Part shown: positions 1 to 5,064 of the stretch, in pieces
Layout: every line of letters starts with the position of its first letter
Position numbering within the stretch: the stretch's first letter is position 1
Position numbers and translations under genes: made by a program
Notes under the pieces: generated by a model
The model's input: only the letters and a program-made list of their open reading frames with translations
Told to the model about the DNA's origin: nothing
Databases searched by the model: none
From: Salinithrix halophila
GTDB lineage: Bacteria > Bacillota > Bacilli > Thermoactinomycetales > DSM-45169
Assembly (NCBI RefSeq): GCF_042650125.1
Contig: NZ_JBHSAP010000002.1
Location: forward strand, 1 to 20,037
Length of the DNA stretch: 20,037 nt
Direction of reading: 5' to 3'

Positions 1-65
1 TCCTTTGCCTTTTCTCGTGCGGGCTTCATGACCTTTTCGTATGTCTCCCAGTTCATCGTTTCCAT
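1..65 (-). CDS. Partial small protein, start only, runs off the left edge
   Basis: On the minus strand an ATG at 65 follows an AAAAGAGAGGGG ribosome site and opens a frame with no stop to the window edge (at least 21 residues, beginning METMNWETYEKV). It overlaps the last 13 bases of the upstream gene on the same strand (53-286), the spacing expected of translationally coupled genes. The visible part is charged and probably helical, with no recognisable domain. If the window is a closed circle, the frame would continue into the right end through the 19992-20017 terminator hairpin, which makes a long continuation doubtful. Function unknown. Confidence 0.55.
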   Translation of the reverse strand, partial: METMNWETYEKVMKPAREKAK

Positions 66-286
66 CCCCTCTCTTTTCCGAGGAGATTCCAGGCTTTCCA
101 GATCATCACTCGTGCGGGTTCGTCAAGGAATCTGTCTTGATCTTCCTTTGAAAGACAACCATGTGCCGAAAGCACTGCGGCGGCGTCAAAAATATCCACC
201 TCGATTCCGTCGATCTCCAATGCTGTGTAATCTCTGACAATTCGCCGGAATCTCTTGAGCTTCTCGATTTTCTTGACCTTGTTCAT
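53..286 (-). CDS. Small hypothetical protein (77 aa) under a consensus promoter
   Basis: The frame is open further upstream, but the ATG at 286 (MNKVKKIEKL) has the ribosome site GGGAGAGGATCAC directly before it and lies just downstream of a perfect TTGACA-N17-TATAAT promoter (338-366), so I place the start there. The protein has a basic N-terminus (KVKKIEKLKRFRRI), a central acidic stretch (EIDGIEVDIFDAA) and a helical C-terminus. I do not recognise the family. It is divergent from the Cro/CI regulator at 461 and probably controlled by it through the operators between them. It is followed by a coupled gene leaving the window. Confidence 0.7.
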   Translation of the reverse strand: MNKVKKIEKLKRFRRIVRDYTALEIDGIEVDIFDAAAVLSAHGCLSKEDQDRFLDEPARVMIWKAWNLLGKERGWKR

Positions 287-337
287 GTGATCCTCTCCCT
301 TCGATTTTTGAAGGCCATCGCCTGACCTTCTAAACAC

Positions 338-366
338 ATTATAACGAATTTCGATATATATGTCAA
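338..366 (-). promoter_or_regulatory. Consensus sigma-A promoter for the 53-286 operon
   Basis: Read on the minus strand: TTGACA (366-361), a 17-bp spacer, TATAAT (343-338). Both hexamers are perfect. The start of transcription should fall near 331, about 45 nt before the ATG at 286. Two operator-like palindromes overlap its spacer and -35, so this very strong promoter is probably repressed. Confidence 0.85.
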
Positions 367-377
367 CGAAAATCGTT
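343..377. promoter_or_regulatory. Pair of operator-like palindromes, 22 bp apart
   Basis: AACGA-N3-TCGAT lies at 343-355 and the exact palindrome AACGA-N3-TCGTT at 365-377. Their centres (349 and 371) are 22 bp apart, about two helical turns, so two dimers would sit on the same DNA face. They cover the spacer and -35 of the minus promoter and lie just upstream of the divergent plus promoter. The likely binder is the Cro/CI protein encoded at 461-649. Confidence 0.65.
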
Positions 378-393
378 ATTTTCATCCGATTAA

Positions 394-423
394 TTGATAT
401 TAAGTATCTGTTTATGGTATTAT
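394..423 (+). promoter_or_regulatory. Promoter of the Cro/CI regulator gene
   Basis: TTGATA (394-399), 18-bp spacer, TATTAT (418-423), about 38 bp upstream of the ATG at 461. It is weaker than the divergent minus promoter and lies next to the paired operators, the usual arrangement for an autoregulated phage- or plasmid-type repressor. Confidence 0.6.
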
Positions 424-460
424 GTGCATAACTACTTATCACGAAGGGAGAGTCAAGCGG

Positions 461-649
461 ATGCTACGGATTCATATCCTCATGGCGGAAAAACGGATGA
501 CACAGAAGGAACTAGCGGATAAAACGGGGATTCGCGCAAACACCATTTCCAGCTACTTCAACGACAGTTGGAAGACGGTCAAACGGGAACACCTCAAAGC
601 GTTCTCCAAAGTGTTCGATTGCTCAATTCGCGACCTCTGGGAAGCATAA
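461..649 (+). CDS. Cro/CI (XRE) family transcriptional regulator, 62 aa
   Basis: A single-domain helix-turn-helix protein. Residues 14-31 (TQKELADKTGIRANTISS) form the typical HTH, and the C-terminus (HLKAFSKVFDCSIRDLWE) matches the end of the short YozG-like Cro/CI class, which usually has 60-75 residues and no extra domain. I chose the ATG at 461 because GAAGGGAGAG lies upstream and MLRIHILMAEK is the normal N-terminus of this class; an earlier in-frame ATG at 422 would fall inside the -10. It is divergent from 53-286 and is the obvious candidate to bind the AACGA-N3-TCGTT sites. A rho-independent terminator follows at once. Confidence 0.88.
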   Translation: MLRIHILMAEKRMTQKELADKTGIRANTISSYFNDSWKTVKREHLKAFSKVFDCSIRDLWEA

Positions 650-666
650 ATAACCCCCTGGTCTTG

Positions 667-695
667 ACCCCGTCATTGGCACGGGGTATTTTTTT
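667..695 (+). terminator. Rho-independent terminator of the Cro/CI gene
   Basis: ACCCCGT (667-673), a 7-nt loop and ACGGGGT (681-687), followed by ATTTTTTT. It ends the plus transcript about 20 nt after the regulator stop codon and faces the minus terminator at 703-731. Confidence 0.85.
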
Positions 696-702
696 CCGCC
701 AC

Positions 703-731
703 ACAAAAAAGCCGTCCCGGATCGGGACGGC
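703..731 (-). terminator. Rho-independent terminator of the partition/zinc-ribbon operon
   Basis: The perfect 9-bp stem GCCGTCCCG/CGGGACGGC (711-719 and 723-731) with a 3-nt loop is followed on the minus strand by TTTTTTG. It lies just after the stop of the 749-1126 gene. A near-identical 30-nt copy (701-730) recurs at 19343-19372. Confidence 0.88.
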
Positions 732-748
732 CACCGTTTCGCCTTCCT

Positions 749-1126
749 TCAGTCTATCAAACCAGCTTCGCGCGCCTCTTGTTCTTTCTCCTTCAACTTC
801 AGATAAAAGCTGTCATGATACTTATCACCCATCGTCCGAAGCTTTAAATACCTTTCAAAATCCTCATCTGTAAAGCCGACCTTTTCACGGCCCTTAAAAT
901 ACCCGTATATTAAGCCCATCTTCAGATCTGCAAAGTCTTCTGCGGACATCTCGTTCAGCCACTCTATTTCTTTCTTTGCGTAATCGCTTTGTTGTTGCGT
1001 ATGGATTCCGTCGTTTGTCACCCTCATACTAATCGAACAGTCCCAACAGGCACTCCTACTATATCGGCCACTTTCGTGCATATCAGGTTCCGGCACCTCT
1101 TTGCCGCACAACGGACAGTTCAGCAT
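749..1126 (-). CDS. Zinc-ribbon small protein (125 aa), function unknown
   Basis: Starts at the ATG at 1126, which follows AGGAGGGGATAAC; an upstream GTG-type extension has no ribosome site. The N-terminus carries two CxxC knuckles, CPLC at about residues 4-7 and CWDC near 27-30, a four-cysteine zinc ribbon. The rest is a charged helical domain (YAKKEIEWLNEMSAEDFADLK and on) rich in Lys, Glu and aromatic residues. I do not know the family. It is the last gene of the minus operon that starts with the parM-like gene, separated by about 80 nt from the preceding small zinc protein and followed by a strong terminator. It may be an accessory plasmid protein. Confidence 0.75.
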   Translation of the reverse strand: MLNCPLCGKEVPEPDMHESGRYSRSACWDCSISMRVTNDGIHTQQQSDYAKKEIEWLNEMSAEDFADLKMGLIYGYFKGREKVGFTDEDFERYLKLRTMGDKYHDSFYLKLKEKEQEAREAGLID

Positions 1127-1190
1127 GTTATCCCCTCCTGGCTGGCTCATCAGCGACGGGGAACCACCCCGCCGGACGGCGACCGGATCG

Positions 1191-1209
1191 CGGCCACCGT
1201 TTCGCCTTC
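1191..1209. repeat. 19-nt copy of a terminator-flanking sequence (partner at 728-746)
   Basis: CGGCCACCGTTTCGCCTTC occurs identically at 728-746 and 1191-1209. At 728 it joins a working terminator to the end of the 749-1126 gene. At 1191 it lies between two genes beside a decayed remnant (CCGGATCG...). This suggests that a gene end plus its terminator was duplicated when one of the two small zinc-ribbon genes was added. Confidence 0.7.
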
Positions 1210-1477
1210 ACCCTTCCTCTACGAGTTCTTCCGGCTCCATCAAAATCGCTTGCATTACTGTCATTACCTCTTCTCCTGAATCAAGAACCCGGACTTTATA
1301 ATACGGTTCCCCCTCTCTATCGACTTTTTCTAATACCTTCACAATCTTTCCGCAATAAATCTCCTCCAAGCATTGACCAACTTCATATTCAAACTTATCC
1401 ATTTTTCGGGCATACTCGATATCAGCCCCGGTACAACAGCACCACTTTTCCGGTTGGTAGCAGTTAGGACACGCCAA
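1208..1477 (-). CDS. Small cysteine-rich (zinc-ribbon) protein, about 89 aa
   Basis: The N-terminus begins (M)ACPNCYQPEKWCCC, giving a CxxC and a nearby CCC cluster that probably hold one zinc. The rest looks like a small beta barrel (CLEEIYCGKIVKVLEKV, EPYYKVRVLDSGEEVMTV). I prefer the TTG at 1477, which sits 7 nt after GAGGAGGGA; the longer frame from the GTG at 1498 has no ribosome site and would put that Shine-Dalgarno inside the gene. It follows the parR-like gene by 24 nt in the same operon. Family and function unknown. Confidence 0.68.
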   Translation of the reverse strand: MACPNCYQPEKWCCCTGADIEYARKMDKFEYEVGQCLEEIYCGKIVKVLEKVDREGEPYYKVRVLDSGEEVMTVMQAILMEPEELVEEG

Positions 1478-1501
1478 CTTTCTCCCTCCTCGTCTCACGC
1501 T

Positions 1502-1783
1502 TTAAATAAGCATGTCGTCATCAATGTCGTCCGCTGACAGATCCCATTCATCCGTCTCCGTTTTCTCTTCCAGTGTGGCGGCTTCCTCTCCACCCTCGTC
1601 TTTTGGAGAAGAACCCACCCACCCACCACCGTTCAGACGTCTATCCAGGTCGATCAATCGTTTCACATATGTTGAAAACTTCCCTCGCGACTCAGCCCAA
1701 TCAAGTAATTCCATATCGGCTGGTTCGTCGAGGTTGAATGCCACTCCTTTCACTTTCTGCCGCTTTTTCCGTTCGATTACCAT
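1502..1783 (-). CDS. parR: ParR-like plasmid partition adaptor, 93 aa
   Basis: Lies 11 nt downstream of the actin-like parM gene, the position of ParR. The ATG at 1783 follows AAGGGTG; a GTG at 1792 is also possible. The basic N-terminus (ERKKRQKVKGVAFNLDEP) and the helices that follow (MELLDWAESRGKFSTYVKRLI) resemble the ribbon-helix-helix DNA-binding part of Firmicute ParR/AlfB-type proteins. The C-terminus is very acidic (DEWDLSADDIDDDMLI), as expected of a tail that touches the filament. Predicted to bind the ATTTAATCAT repeats at 2677-2850 and link them to ParM filaments, and to repress the operon. The symbol is by position and architecture, not by sequence match. Confidence 0.7.
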   Translation of the reverse strand: MVIERKKRQKVKGVAFNLDEPADMELLDWAESRGKFSTYVKRLIDLDRRLNGGGWVGSSPKDEGGEEAATLEEKTETDEWDLSADDIDDDMLI

Positions 1784-1794
1784 CCAGATCACCC

Positions 1795-2652
1795 TTACAC
1801 AAGTTGTTTTGCCTTCGCTCTTGCTATTTTATAGAACCCACGAGCATTCCCAAAGAGCGGTTCCGGAACGGCAACGGTGTTTGGAAATTCGTCCCGAACA
1901 TGTTCCACGATTTCGGAAGTTTTTCCCCCAGAAAGGCGGATTGGCAAGTTGGTCGGCCACTTCTTCGACTTGAATTGAGCAATCACCAGATTCGCTATGT
2001 CCTTCGGCGTGCTTCCGATGTCCTTGGGCAGGTTGTCACATCCCCATTCCGTAGATCCACTGTATCCCGGCATCACCCGTTTTTTCTTCATCCGGAGATA
2101 GTTCATGGTGACCGATCCTAGTTCTCCAATCCCCATTTCTTGCTCCGTCGGATCGTCGTAAAAGACCCCCATCCCTTCCGGGACGACAAATGCATTCGCG
2201 ATGTGGATGATGCGCTGTTCTTGGAACCCGTTCCGCTTGTAGACGCGGATCCGGTGTTTCTTCTCCAACATCTCTTTGACCAACGGCCCCCATTCTTTTA
2301 ACTTGATGTAAGGAACCCCGGTTCCGATGATACACGGCTGTTCATCCATCGCGCCAAGTCGGTAAAGTGCCGACAAGGTAAACGCGCGGGCTTGCATGGT
2401 CGCCTTTTCTTGTTCAGTCCGTTGCGTATCCATCCCAAACTGAACAAACTCCGTGACTTCGCCGACAAAAAACTTTTCGCCTTCCTGGGCACCCGGCTCC
2501 AGCAGTTCGATCACCATGTCATTCTCGTCTTTTAACACATCTTCTCCGCCATGCTCATAAAACGGGACGATCTGACTCGGGAAAGCGAATTTTTTCCCTT
2601 CCGTTACCACCTTTGTCCGGCTCCGCCCTGCATCAATTCCTGCAACCAACAT
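1795..2652 (-). CDS. parM: ParM-like actin ATPase for plasmid segregation, 285 aa
   Basis: An actin-fold ATPase that forms filaments to push plasmid copies apart. Visible motifs: phosphate-1 GIDAGRSRTKVV (residues 5-16), phosphate-2 region MGIGELGSVTMNYL (about 173-186), adenosine motif RLSGGK (239-244) and the ParM-type ending PLFGNARGFYKIA (275-287 region). Length is somewhat short for ParM (about 320). In phosphate-2 the usual aspartate position reads Glu (GELG), a conservative change to note. The ATG at 2652 has AAAGGAGCG upstream. The gene is driven by a TTGACA-N17-TATGAT promoter whose -10 overlaps one of the centromere-like repeats, and it is followed by the parR-like gene. Confidence 0.9.
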   Translation of the reverse strand: MLVAGIDAGRSRTKVVTEGKKFAFPSQIVPFYEHGGEDVLKDENDMVIELLEPGAQEGEKFFVGEVTEFVQFGMDTQRTEQEKATMQARAFTLSALYRLGAMDEQPCIIGTGVPYIKLKEWGPLVKEMLEKKHRIRVYKRNGFQEQRIIHIANAFVVPEGMGVFYDDPTEQEMGIGELGSVTMNYLRMKKKRVMPGYSGSTEWGCDNLPKDIGSTPKDIANLVIAQFKSKKWPTNLPIRLSGGKTSEIVEHVRDEFPNTVAVPEPLFGNARGFYKIARAKAKQLV

Positions 2653-2704
2653 TGAACATCGCTCCTTTGAAGTAATGATTTAATCATGATTAAATCTTGA
2701 TTTA

Positions 2705-2733
2705 ATCATACAGGAAACCTTTTCCCTTGTCAA
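2705..2733 (-). promoter_or_regulatory. Promoter of the parM-parR operon
   Basis: Minus strand: TTGACA (2733-2728), 17-bp spacer, TATGAT (2710-2705). The -10 overlaps the repeat at 2700-2709 and the region just downstream holds the palindromic repeat 2678-2695, so ParR (or the MerR-like protein) should block it. Confidence 0.8.
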
Positions 2734-2752
2734 ATTCTACAGAAAACGGCCA

Positions 2753-2774
2753 AACCCCTTATATATCAAGGGTT
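2753..2774. repeat. Member 1 of a dispersed ATATA-AAGGG palindromic motif
   Basis: AACCCCTT-ATATATC-AAGGGTT is an imperfect palindrome. Related copies lie at 3515-3537, 15514-15545 and 16714-16742. See the finding on this family. Confidence 0.5.
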
Positions 2775-2849
2775 CAAGCCGATTTCCCCAATGAACTCAG
2801 TATTATTCAGAATAATCTTTTATTTAATCATGAATAAATCATGATTAAA

Positions 2850-3341
2850 TTATTGTCGTTTGAAAAACCGTGAAAGCACTCCTTTTTGCCGTTCTTGTTG
2901 CCGTTTTTCAACTCGGGATAAGCTCTGATTGGCTTCCTGGACACCTTGTACCAAGTGTTGATCCCGTTCCCGGATCTCCTGCCGTAAGCGGAGAACCTCG
3001 TTTTCCAACGCCTGTTGCCGTTCCACCATCGCTCGCAACAGCTTGCGGAGATCCCCTAACTGCTCACCAAGCGTCGAATCCACCCCGGTTACATCGTCGT
3101 GAACCACCAGCTCCATCGGTTCCGTACTTTCCAGTACCCGTTCCACTCGCTCCCGGCTCCACCCCTGCTCGTAATAGTGTCGGATCTTGTACAAGACCGA
3201 AATGGACTCCTCGGCGATCACCAGCACCGATCCTTCTCTTTGCGACTTGATAAACCGCCCGTGCGCCCGTAAATATCGTCGAACTGTTGCGTCAGAAAGC
3301 CCGGTTTCCTCTGTCACATCCCTAATTCTCAACCACTCCAC
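2850..3341 (-). CDS. MerR-like DNA-binding protein with C-terminal coiled coil, 163 aa
   Basis: Residues 4-26 (LRIRDVTEETGLSDATVRRYLR) are a MerR-type helix-turn-helix, followed by a wing-like segment (FIKSQREGSVLVIAEESI). A linker leads to a long heptad-rich helix (about 90-150, LGEQLGDLRKLLRAMVERQQALENEV...) and a basic end (GVLSRFFKRQ). This two-part design is common in Firmicute plasmid and phage regulators, and in RacA-like anchoring proteins. Start is the GTG at 3341, with a full AGGAGGTGA site upstream. It sits upstream of the par operon in the same direction, and its stop overlaps the second ATTTAATCAT cluster, so it may regulate or assist partition. Confidence 0.8.
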   Translation of the reverse strand: MEWLRIRDVTEETGLSDATVRRYLRAHGRFIKSQREGSVLVIAEESISVLYKIRHYYEQGWSRERVERVLESTEPMELVVHDDVTGVDSTLGEQLGDLRKLLRAMVERQQALENEVLRLRQEIRERDQHLVQGVQEANQSLSRVEKRQQERQKGVLSRFFKRQ

Positions 3342-3461
3342 CGTATTTTTTCACCTCCTCACCATCACTATGGTCACAGTTTAAACCCTGTTAAATCAAC
3401 TATTTTAGACTTCTAACATCACACCTTACTTATTACCCACAAAGATCCTGGCTTCCTTCTT

Positions 3462-3510
3462 ACCACAAGGGATAACCGGGAAAGCGTCGATTCCAGTTAT
3501 TCCTTGTGGT
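3462..3510. repeat. Inverted pair of the 18-nt CCACAAGG-ATAAC-GG repeat, hairpin
   Basis: ACCACAAGGGATAACCGG (3462-3479) faces CCAGTTATTCCTTGTGGT (3493-3510) across 13 nt. The arms pair at 16 of 18 positions plus one G-T wobble. No T-run follows, so it is not a terminator. The first arm recurs exactly at 18339-18356, and 16 nt of the second arm recur at 16665-16680. Confidence 0.8.
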
Positions 3511-3514
3511 GTGG

Positions 3515-3537
3515 ATTCCCCATATATCTAGGGGAAT
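3515..3537. repeat. Palindrome ATTCCCC-N9-GGGGAAT
   Basis: Perfect 7-bp arms around ATATATCTA, five bases after the 3493-3510 repeat. It shares the ATATA core with motifs at 2753, 15514 and 16714. Confidence 0.6.
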
Positions 3538-3548
3538 TGTTCCTACAT

Positions 3549-3584
3549 AAATAGAAGGCCCCGCTAACAAACGGCAGGGCCTTC
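3549..3584 (-). terminator. Likely terminator of the 3591-3899 gene
   Basis: GAAGGCCC (3554-3561) and GGGCCTTC (3577-3584) form an 8-bp stem, followed on the minus strand by CTATTTATG. The U-tract is weak, but the position just after the stop codon supports the call. Confidence 0.6.
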
Positions 3585-3590
3585 ATTGGT

Positions 3591-3899
3591 TCATTCTGCG
3601 GATTCGTCCTCTTCCGGATCAAACATTGGAGTAAACGCGATTGTAGTTTTTTTTGGTCTTTCCTCTTTTGCGTCTTCAAAACTAACCACTAAGTCTTCAA
3701 TCTGATCTTTCGTTAGCTCCTTCTTGAAATTGGAAATTTCCTCCTCAACCAAATGACACAAGGCTTCATTCACGGATAAATTTAGCCGGTCACAATACAA
3801 CTGAAACAAGGCAAACATTTCTGTCTCAGGTTTCCAAGGGTATTGATGGTGGGATTTCCTTTTTGATTTCTTAGCGTATTTTTCAAGCCTACCTCCCAT
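3591..3899 (-). CDS. Small hypothetical protein (102 aa), possible DNA-binding
   Basis: The ATG at 3899 lies 8 nt after AAAGGAG and so is preferred to the ATG at 3917. The N-terminus is strongly basic (LEKYAKKSKRKSHH), the middle helical (ETEMFALFQLYCDRLNLSVNEALCHLVEEEI, in part like an RHH/CopG helix pair), and the end acidic (MFDPEEDESAE). Its promoter (3923-3951) overlaps ATATCTG repeats, a pattern of self-regulation. It is divergent from the mobilization genes across a 360-bp region that may hold oriT, so an accessory role in relaxosome control or copy number is possible. No family recognised. Confidence 0.72.
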   Translation of the reverse strand: MGGRLEKYAKKSKRKSHHQYPWKPETEMFALFQLYCDRLNLSVNEALCHLVEEEISNFKKELTKDQIEDLVVSFEDAKEERPKKTTIAFTPMFDPEEDESAE

Positions 3900-3922
3900 T
3901 ATACCCGCTCCTTTCATACCCT

Positions 3923-3951
3923 ATGATATATCTGGTTAGACACCAAATCAA
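3923..3951 (-). promoter_or_regulatory. Promoter of the 3591-3899 gene
   Basis: Minus strand: TTGATT (3951-3946), 17-bp spacer, TATCAT (3928-3923). GATATATCTG overlaps the -10 and spacer. Confidence 0.65.
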
Positions 3952-4000
3952 GGTATCTGAGTAGATATCCTTTTACATGTTTAAAAACGATATCTGAGTG
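3952..4000. promoter_or_regulatory. ATATCTG operator-like repeats
   Basis: GGTATCT (3952-3958) and AGATATCC (3963-3970) form an inverted repeat, and GATATCTGAGTG follows at 3989-4000; GTATCTGAGT at 3953 is a direct copy of the latter. GATATATCTG at 3926 is related. Probable binding sites for the 102-aa protein or a relaxosome protein. Confidence 0.5.
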
Positions 4001-4005
4001 CATTT

Positions 4006-4038
4006 CCCGGCGTACCGCCGGGACGACCTCTTCGGGTC
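4006..4038. other. GC-rich hairpins, candidate oriT stem
   Basis: CCCGGCG-TAC-CGCCGGG is a perfect 7-bp stem with a 3-nt loop, followed by GACC-N6-GGTC (4025-4038). No T-run follows, so termination is unlikely. It lies about 240 bp upstream of the mobilization operon. Confidence 0.4.
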
Positions 4039-4136
4039 TTTCTCGAGCTCTTTTCCCCCGCCTGCCCCGCTCGATCTCTCCGCCTTGTCGCTACCCGCGA
4101 CTCGCTTCGATATCTCGGGGGAGGCAGATTTAAAAA

Positions 4137-4214
4137 CGTGCACATATGGCTATGTACACGTTAAACAAGTGCATTTTAGCGTGCACGTTTTTTATACGTG
4201 CACAAATCGTGCAC
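4137..4214. promoter_or_regulatory. CGTGCAC repeat operator of the mobilization operon
   Basis: CGTGCAC at 4137-4143, 4180-4186, 4197-4203 and 4208-4214, with variants GTACACG (4154-4160, inverted) and GTGCAT (4169-4174). Two pairs (4169/4180 offset by about 11, and 4197/4208 by 11) are one helical turn apart, as often seen for ribbon-helix-helix dimers. They lie over and upstream of the promoter at 4222-4227, so the RHH protein encoded at 4261 may repress its own operon. Confidence 0.6.
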
Positions 4215-4221
4215 ATTGCGA

Positions 4222-4227
4222 TATAAT
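4222..4227 (+). promoter_or_regulatory. -10 box of the mobilization operon
   Basis: TATAAT at 4222-4227, with ATG at 4261 after ACGGAGGGG. There is no clear -35; that position is occupied by CGTGCAC repeats, so the promoter may be controlled by the bound protein. Confidence 0.55.
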
Positions 4228-4260
4228 TGGAATAGATGACCAATTGACGGAGGGGATTCT

Positions 4261-5061
4261 ATGTCAAACCGCGTTTCCAAAGGCGTCCGATTTGATCCGG
4301 ATATGCTTGGTCTGGCTCATGAACTTGCTAAGAAGATCCACGGATCAGAATCCAAAATCGGCTACATTTTGGATGAAGGGATTCAACTTGTTCACGCCAA
4401 ACACACACAGCCCACCGAAGCACAATCTTATTTATCCAACATCGAACGTTCCGTGATCCGCACCCTGGAACAACGAATCGAATCGGTAGGGCGGCGGGCG
4501 ACCGAAACCATTCAACAAGAGATTGACCGATTCAACAAGGAGACCCGGCGAAATGGTAACTTGCTAACCCGAGCCATGCGGGAGTCTATCTATACTTCAT
4601 TGGTGTTGGAAGAAATCGGTGTAGGCTTGAACCCTCAATTCAAATCGGAAGTGGTACCGGAATTGAAAAAGGAGCTGGCGACCCGAGTAAAGCGGAAACA
4701 ACAATACGAGGGCGACCAAGAAGCGGCCACCTACACCGAAGAAAACAGTGCACTTCAAGAGAAAAACGAACAGATGGCGGCAGAGATGGCCCGACTGAAA
4801 GAGGAAAATAACAAGCTACGCCGATACGCCAAGCAGTTAAAAGATGAGGTAGGACAAATAAAGCAAAGCCAATCCTCCCGGTGGGCGGAAGTGGAGGGCA
4901 AGAATGAGGAAATCCGAAAGCAGAAGAAGGATATTGAATCCCTCCAGGCGTGGACGCGTGGCCTTATGACCTATCTCAAAAACCATTACAGCCGGATCAA
5001 ATCGAATGACACCTTGATCGACGAGTACATCCAAACCAATCACAAACCAGAGGGGTTATGA
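4261..5061 (+). CDS. Relaxosome accessory protein, RHH plus coiled coil, 266 aa
   Basis: The first 50 residues (SKGVRFDPDMLGLAHELAKKIHGSES and on) resemble a ribbon-helix-helix DNA-binding domain, as in MobC-type accessory proteins. Residues 70-150 are helical and basic, and about 155-235 form a strong coiled coil (EENSALQEKNEQMAAEMARL...). The end (TRGLMTYLKNHYSRIKSNDTLIDEYI) is basic and helical. The ATG at 4261 follows GGAGGGG. The relaxase gene starts 4 nt after its stop (TGATAAATG), so the two are translated together. Predicted role: bind oriT, guide the relaxase and repress the operon through CGTGCAC sites. The 239-aa protein at 15869 has the same plan. Confidence 0.75.
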   Translation: MSNRVSKGVRFDPDMLGLAHELAKKIHGSESKIGYILDEGIQLVHAKHTQPTEAQSYLSNIERSVIRTLEQRIESVGRRATETIQQEIDRFNKETRRNGNLLTRAMRESIYTSLVLEEIGVGLNPQFKSEVVPELKKELATRVKRKQQYEGDQEAATYTEENSALQEKNEQMAAEMARLKEENNKLRRYAKQLKDEVGQIKQSQSSRWAEVEGKNEEIRKQKKDIESLQAWTRGLMTYLKNHYSRIKSNDTLIDEYIQTNHKPEGL

Positions 5062-5064
5062 TAA

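Larger units (their letters stand above)
2677..2850. repeat. Centromere-like (parC) repeat region, ATTTAATCAT iterons
   Basis: ATTTAATCAT or its complement occurs at 2678-2687, 2686-2695 (inverse), 2700-2709, 2822-2831 and 2841-2850 (inverse), with one-mismatch copies near 2830-2842. 2678-2695 is a perfect 18-bp palindrome, and the two direct copies of GATTTAATCAT are exactly 22 bp apart. Two clusters flank about 110 bp holding the parM promoter and an imperfect palindrome. This is the arrangement of a ParR-bound centromere that doubles as operator. Confidence 0.72.
3342..3590. other. Intergenic region with repeat hairpins, no gene seen
   Basis: No coding frame with a ribosome site is seen. 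The stretch holds an inverted pair of an 18-nt repeat (3462-3510), a palindrome ATTCCCC-N9-GGGGAAT (3515-3537) and a minus-strand terminator (3549-3584). The dense symmetry suggests a replication or priming element rather than spacer DNA. Confidence 0.55.
3900..4260. other. 360-bp non-coding region: candidate oriT and operators
   Basis: Holds, in order, the minus promoter of 3591-3899, ATATCTG repeats (3952-4000), a GC-rich hairpin (4006-4022), a pyrimidine-rich plus strand with further small stems (4025-4100), CGTGCAC repeats (4137-4214) and the promoter of the mobilization operon. Location directly upstream of the accessory protein and relaxase is where oriT normally lies. No nic site can be identified by eye. 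Confidence 0.5.

Noticed and set aside
1512..2121. Plus-strand frames opposite parR and parM
   Set aside because: Serine/proline-rich shadows of the opposite-strand genes.
3462..3510. Rho-independent terminator
   Set aside because: Strong stem but no T-run on either side in either direction.
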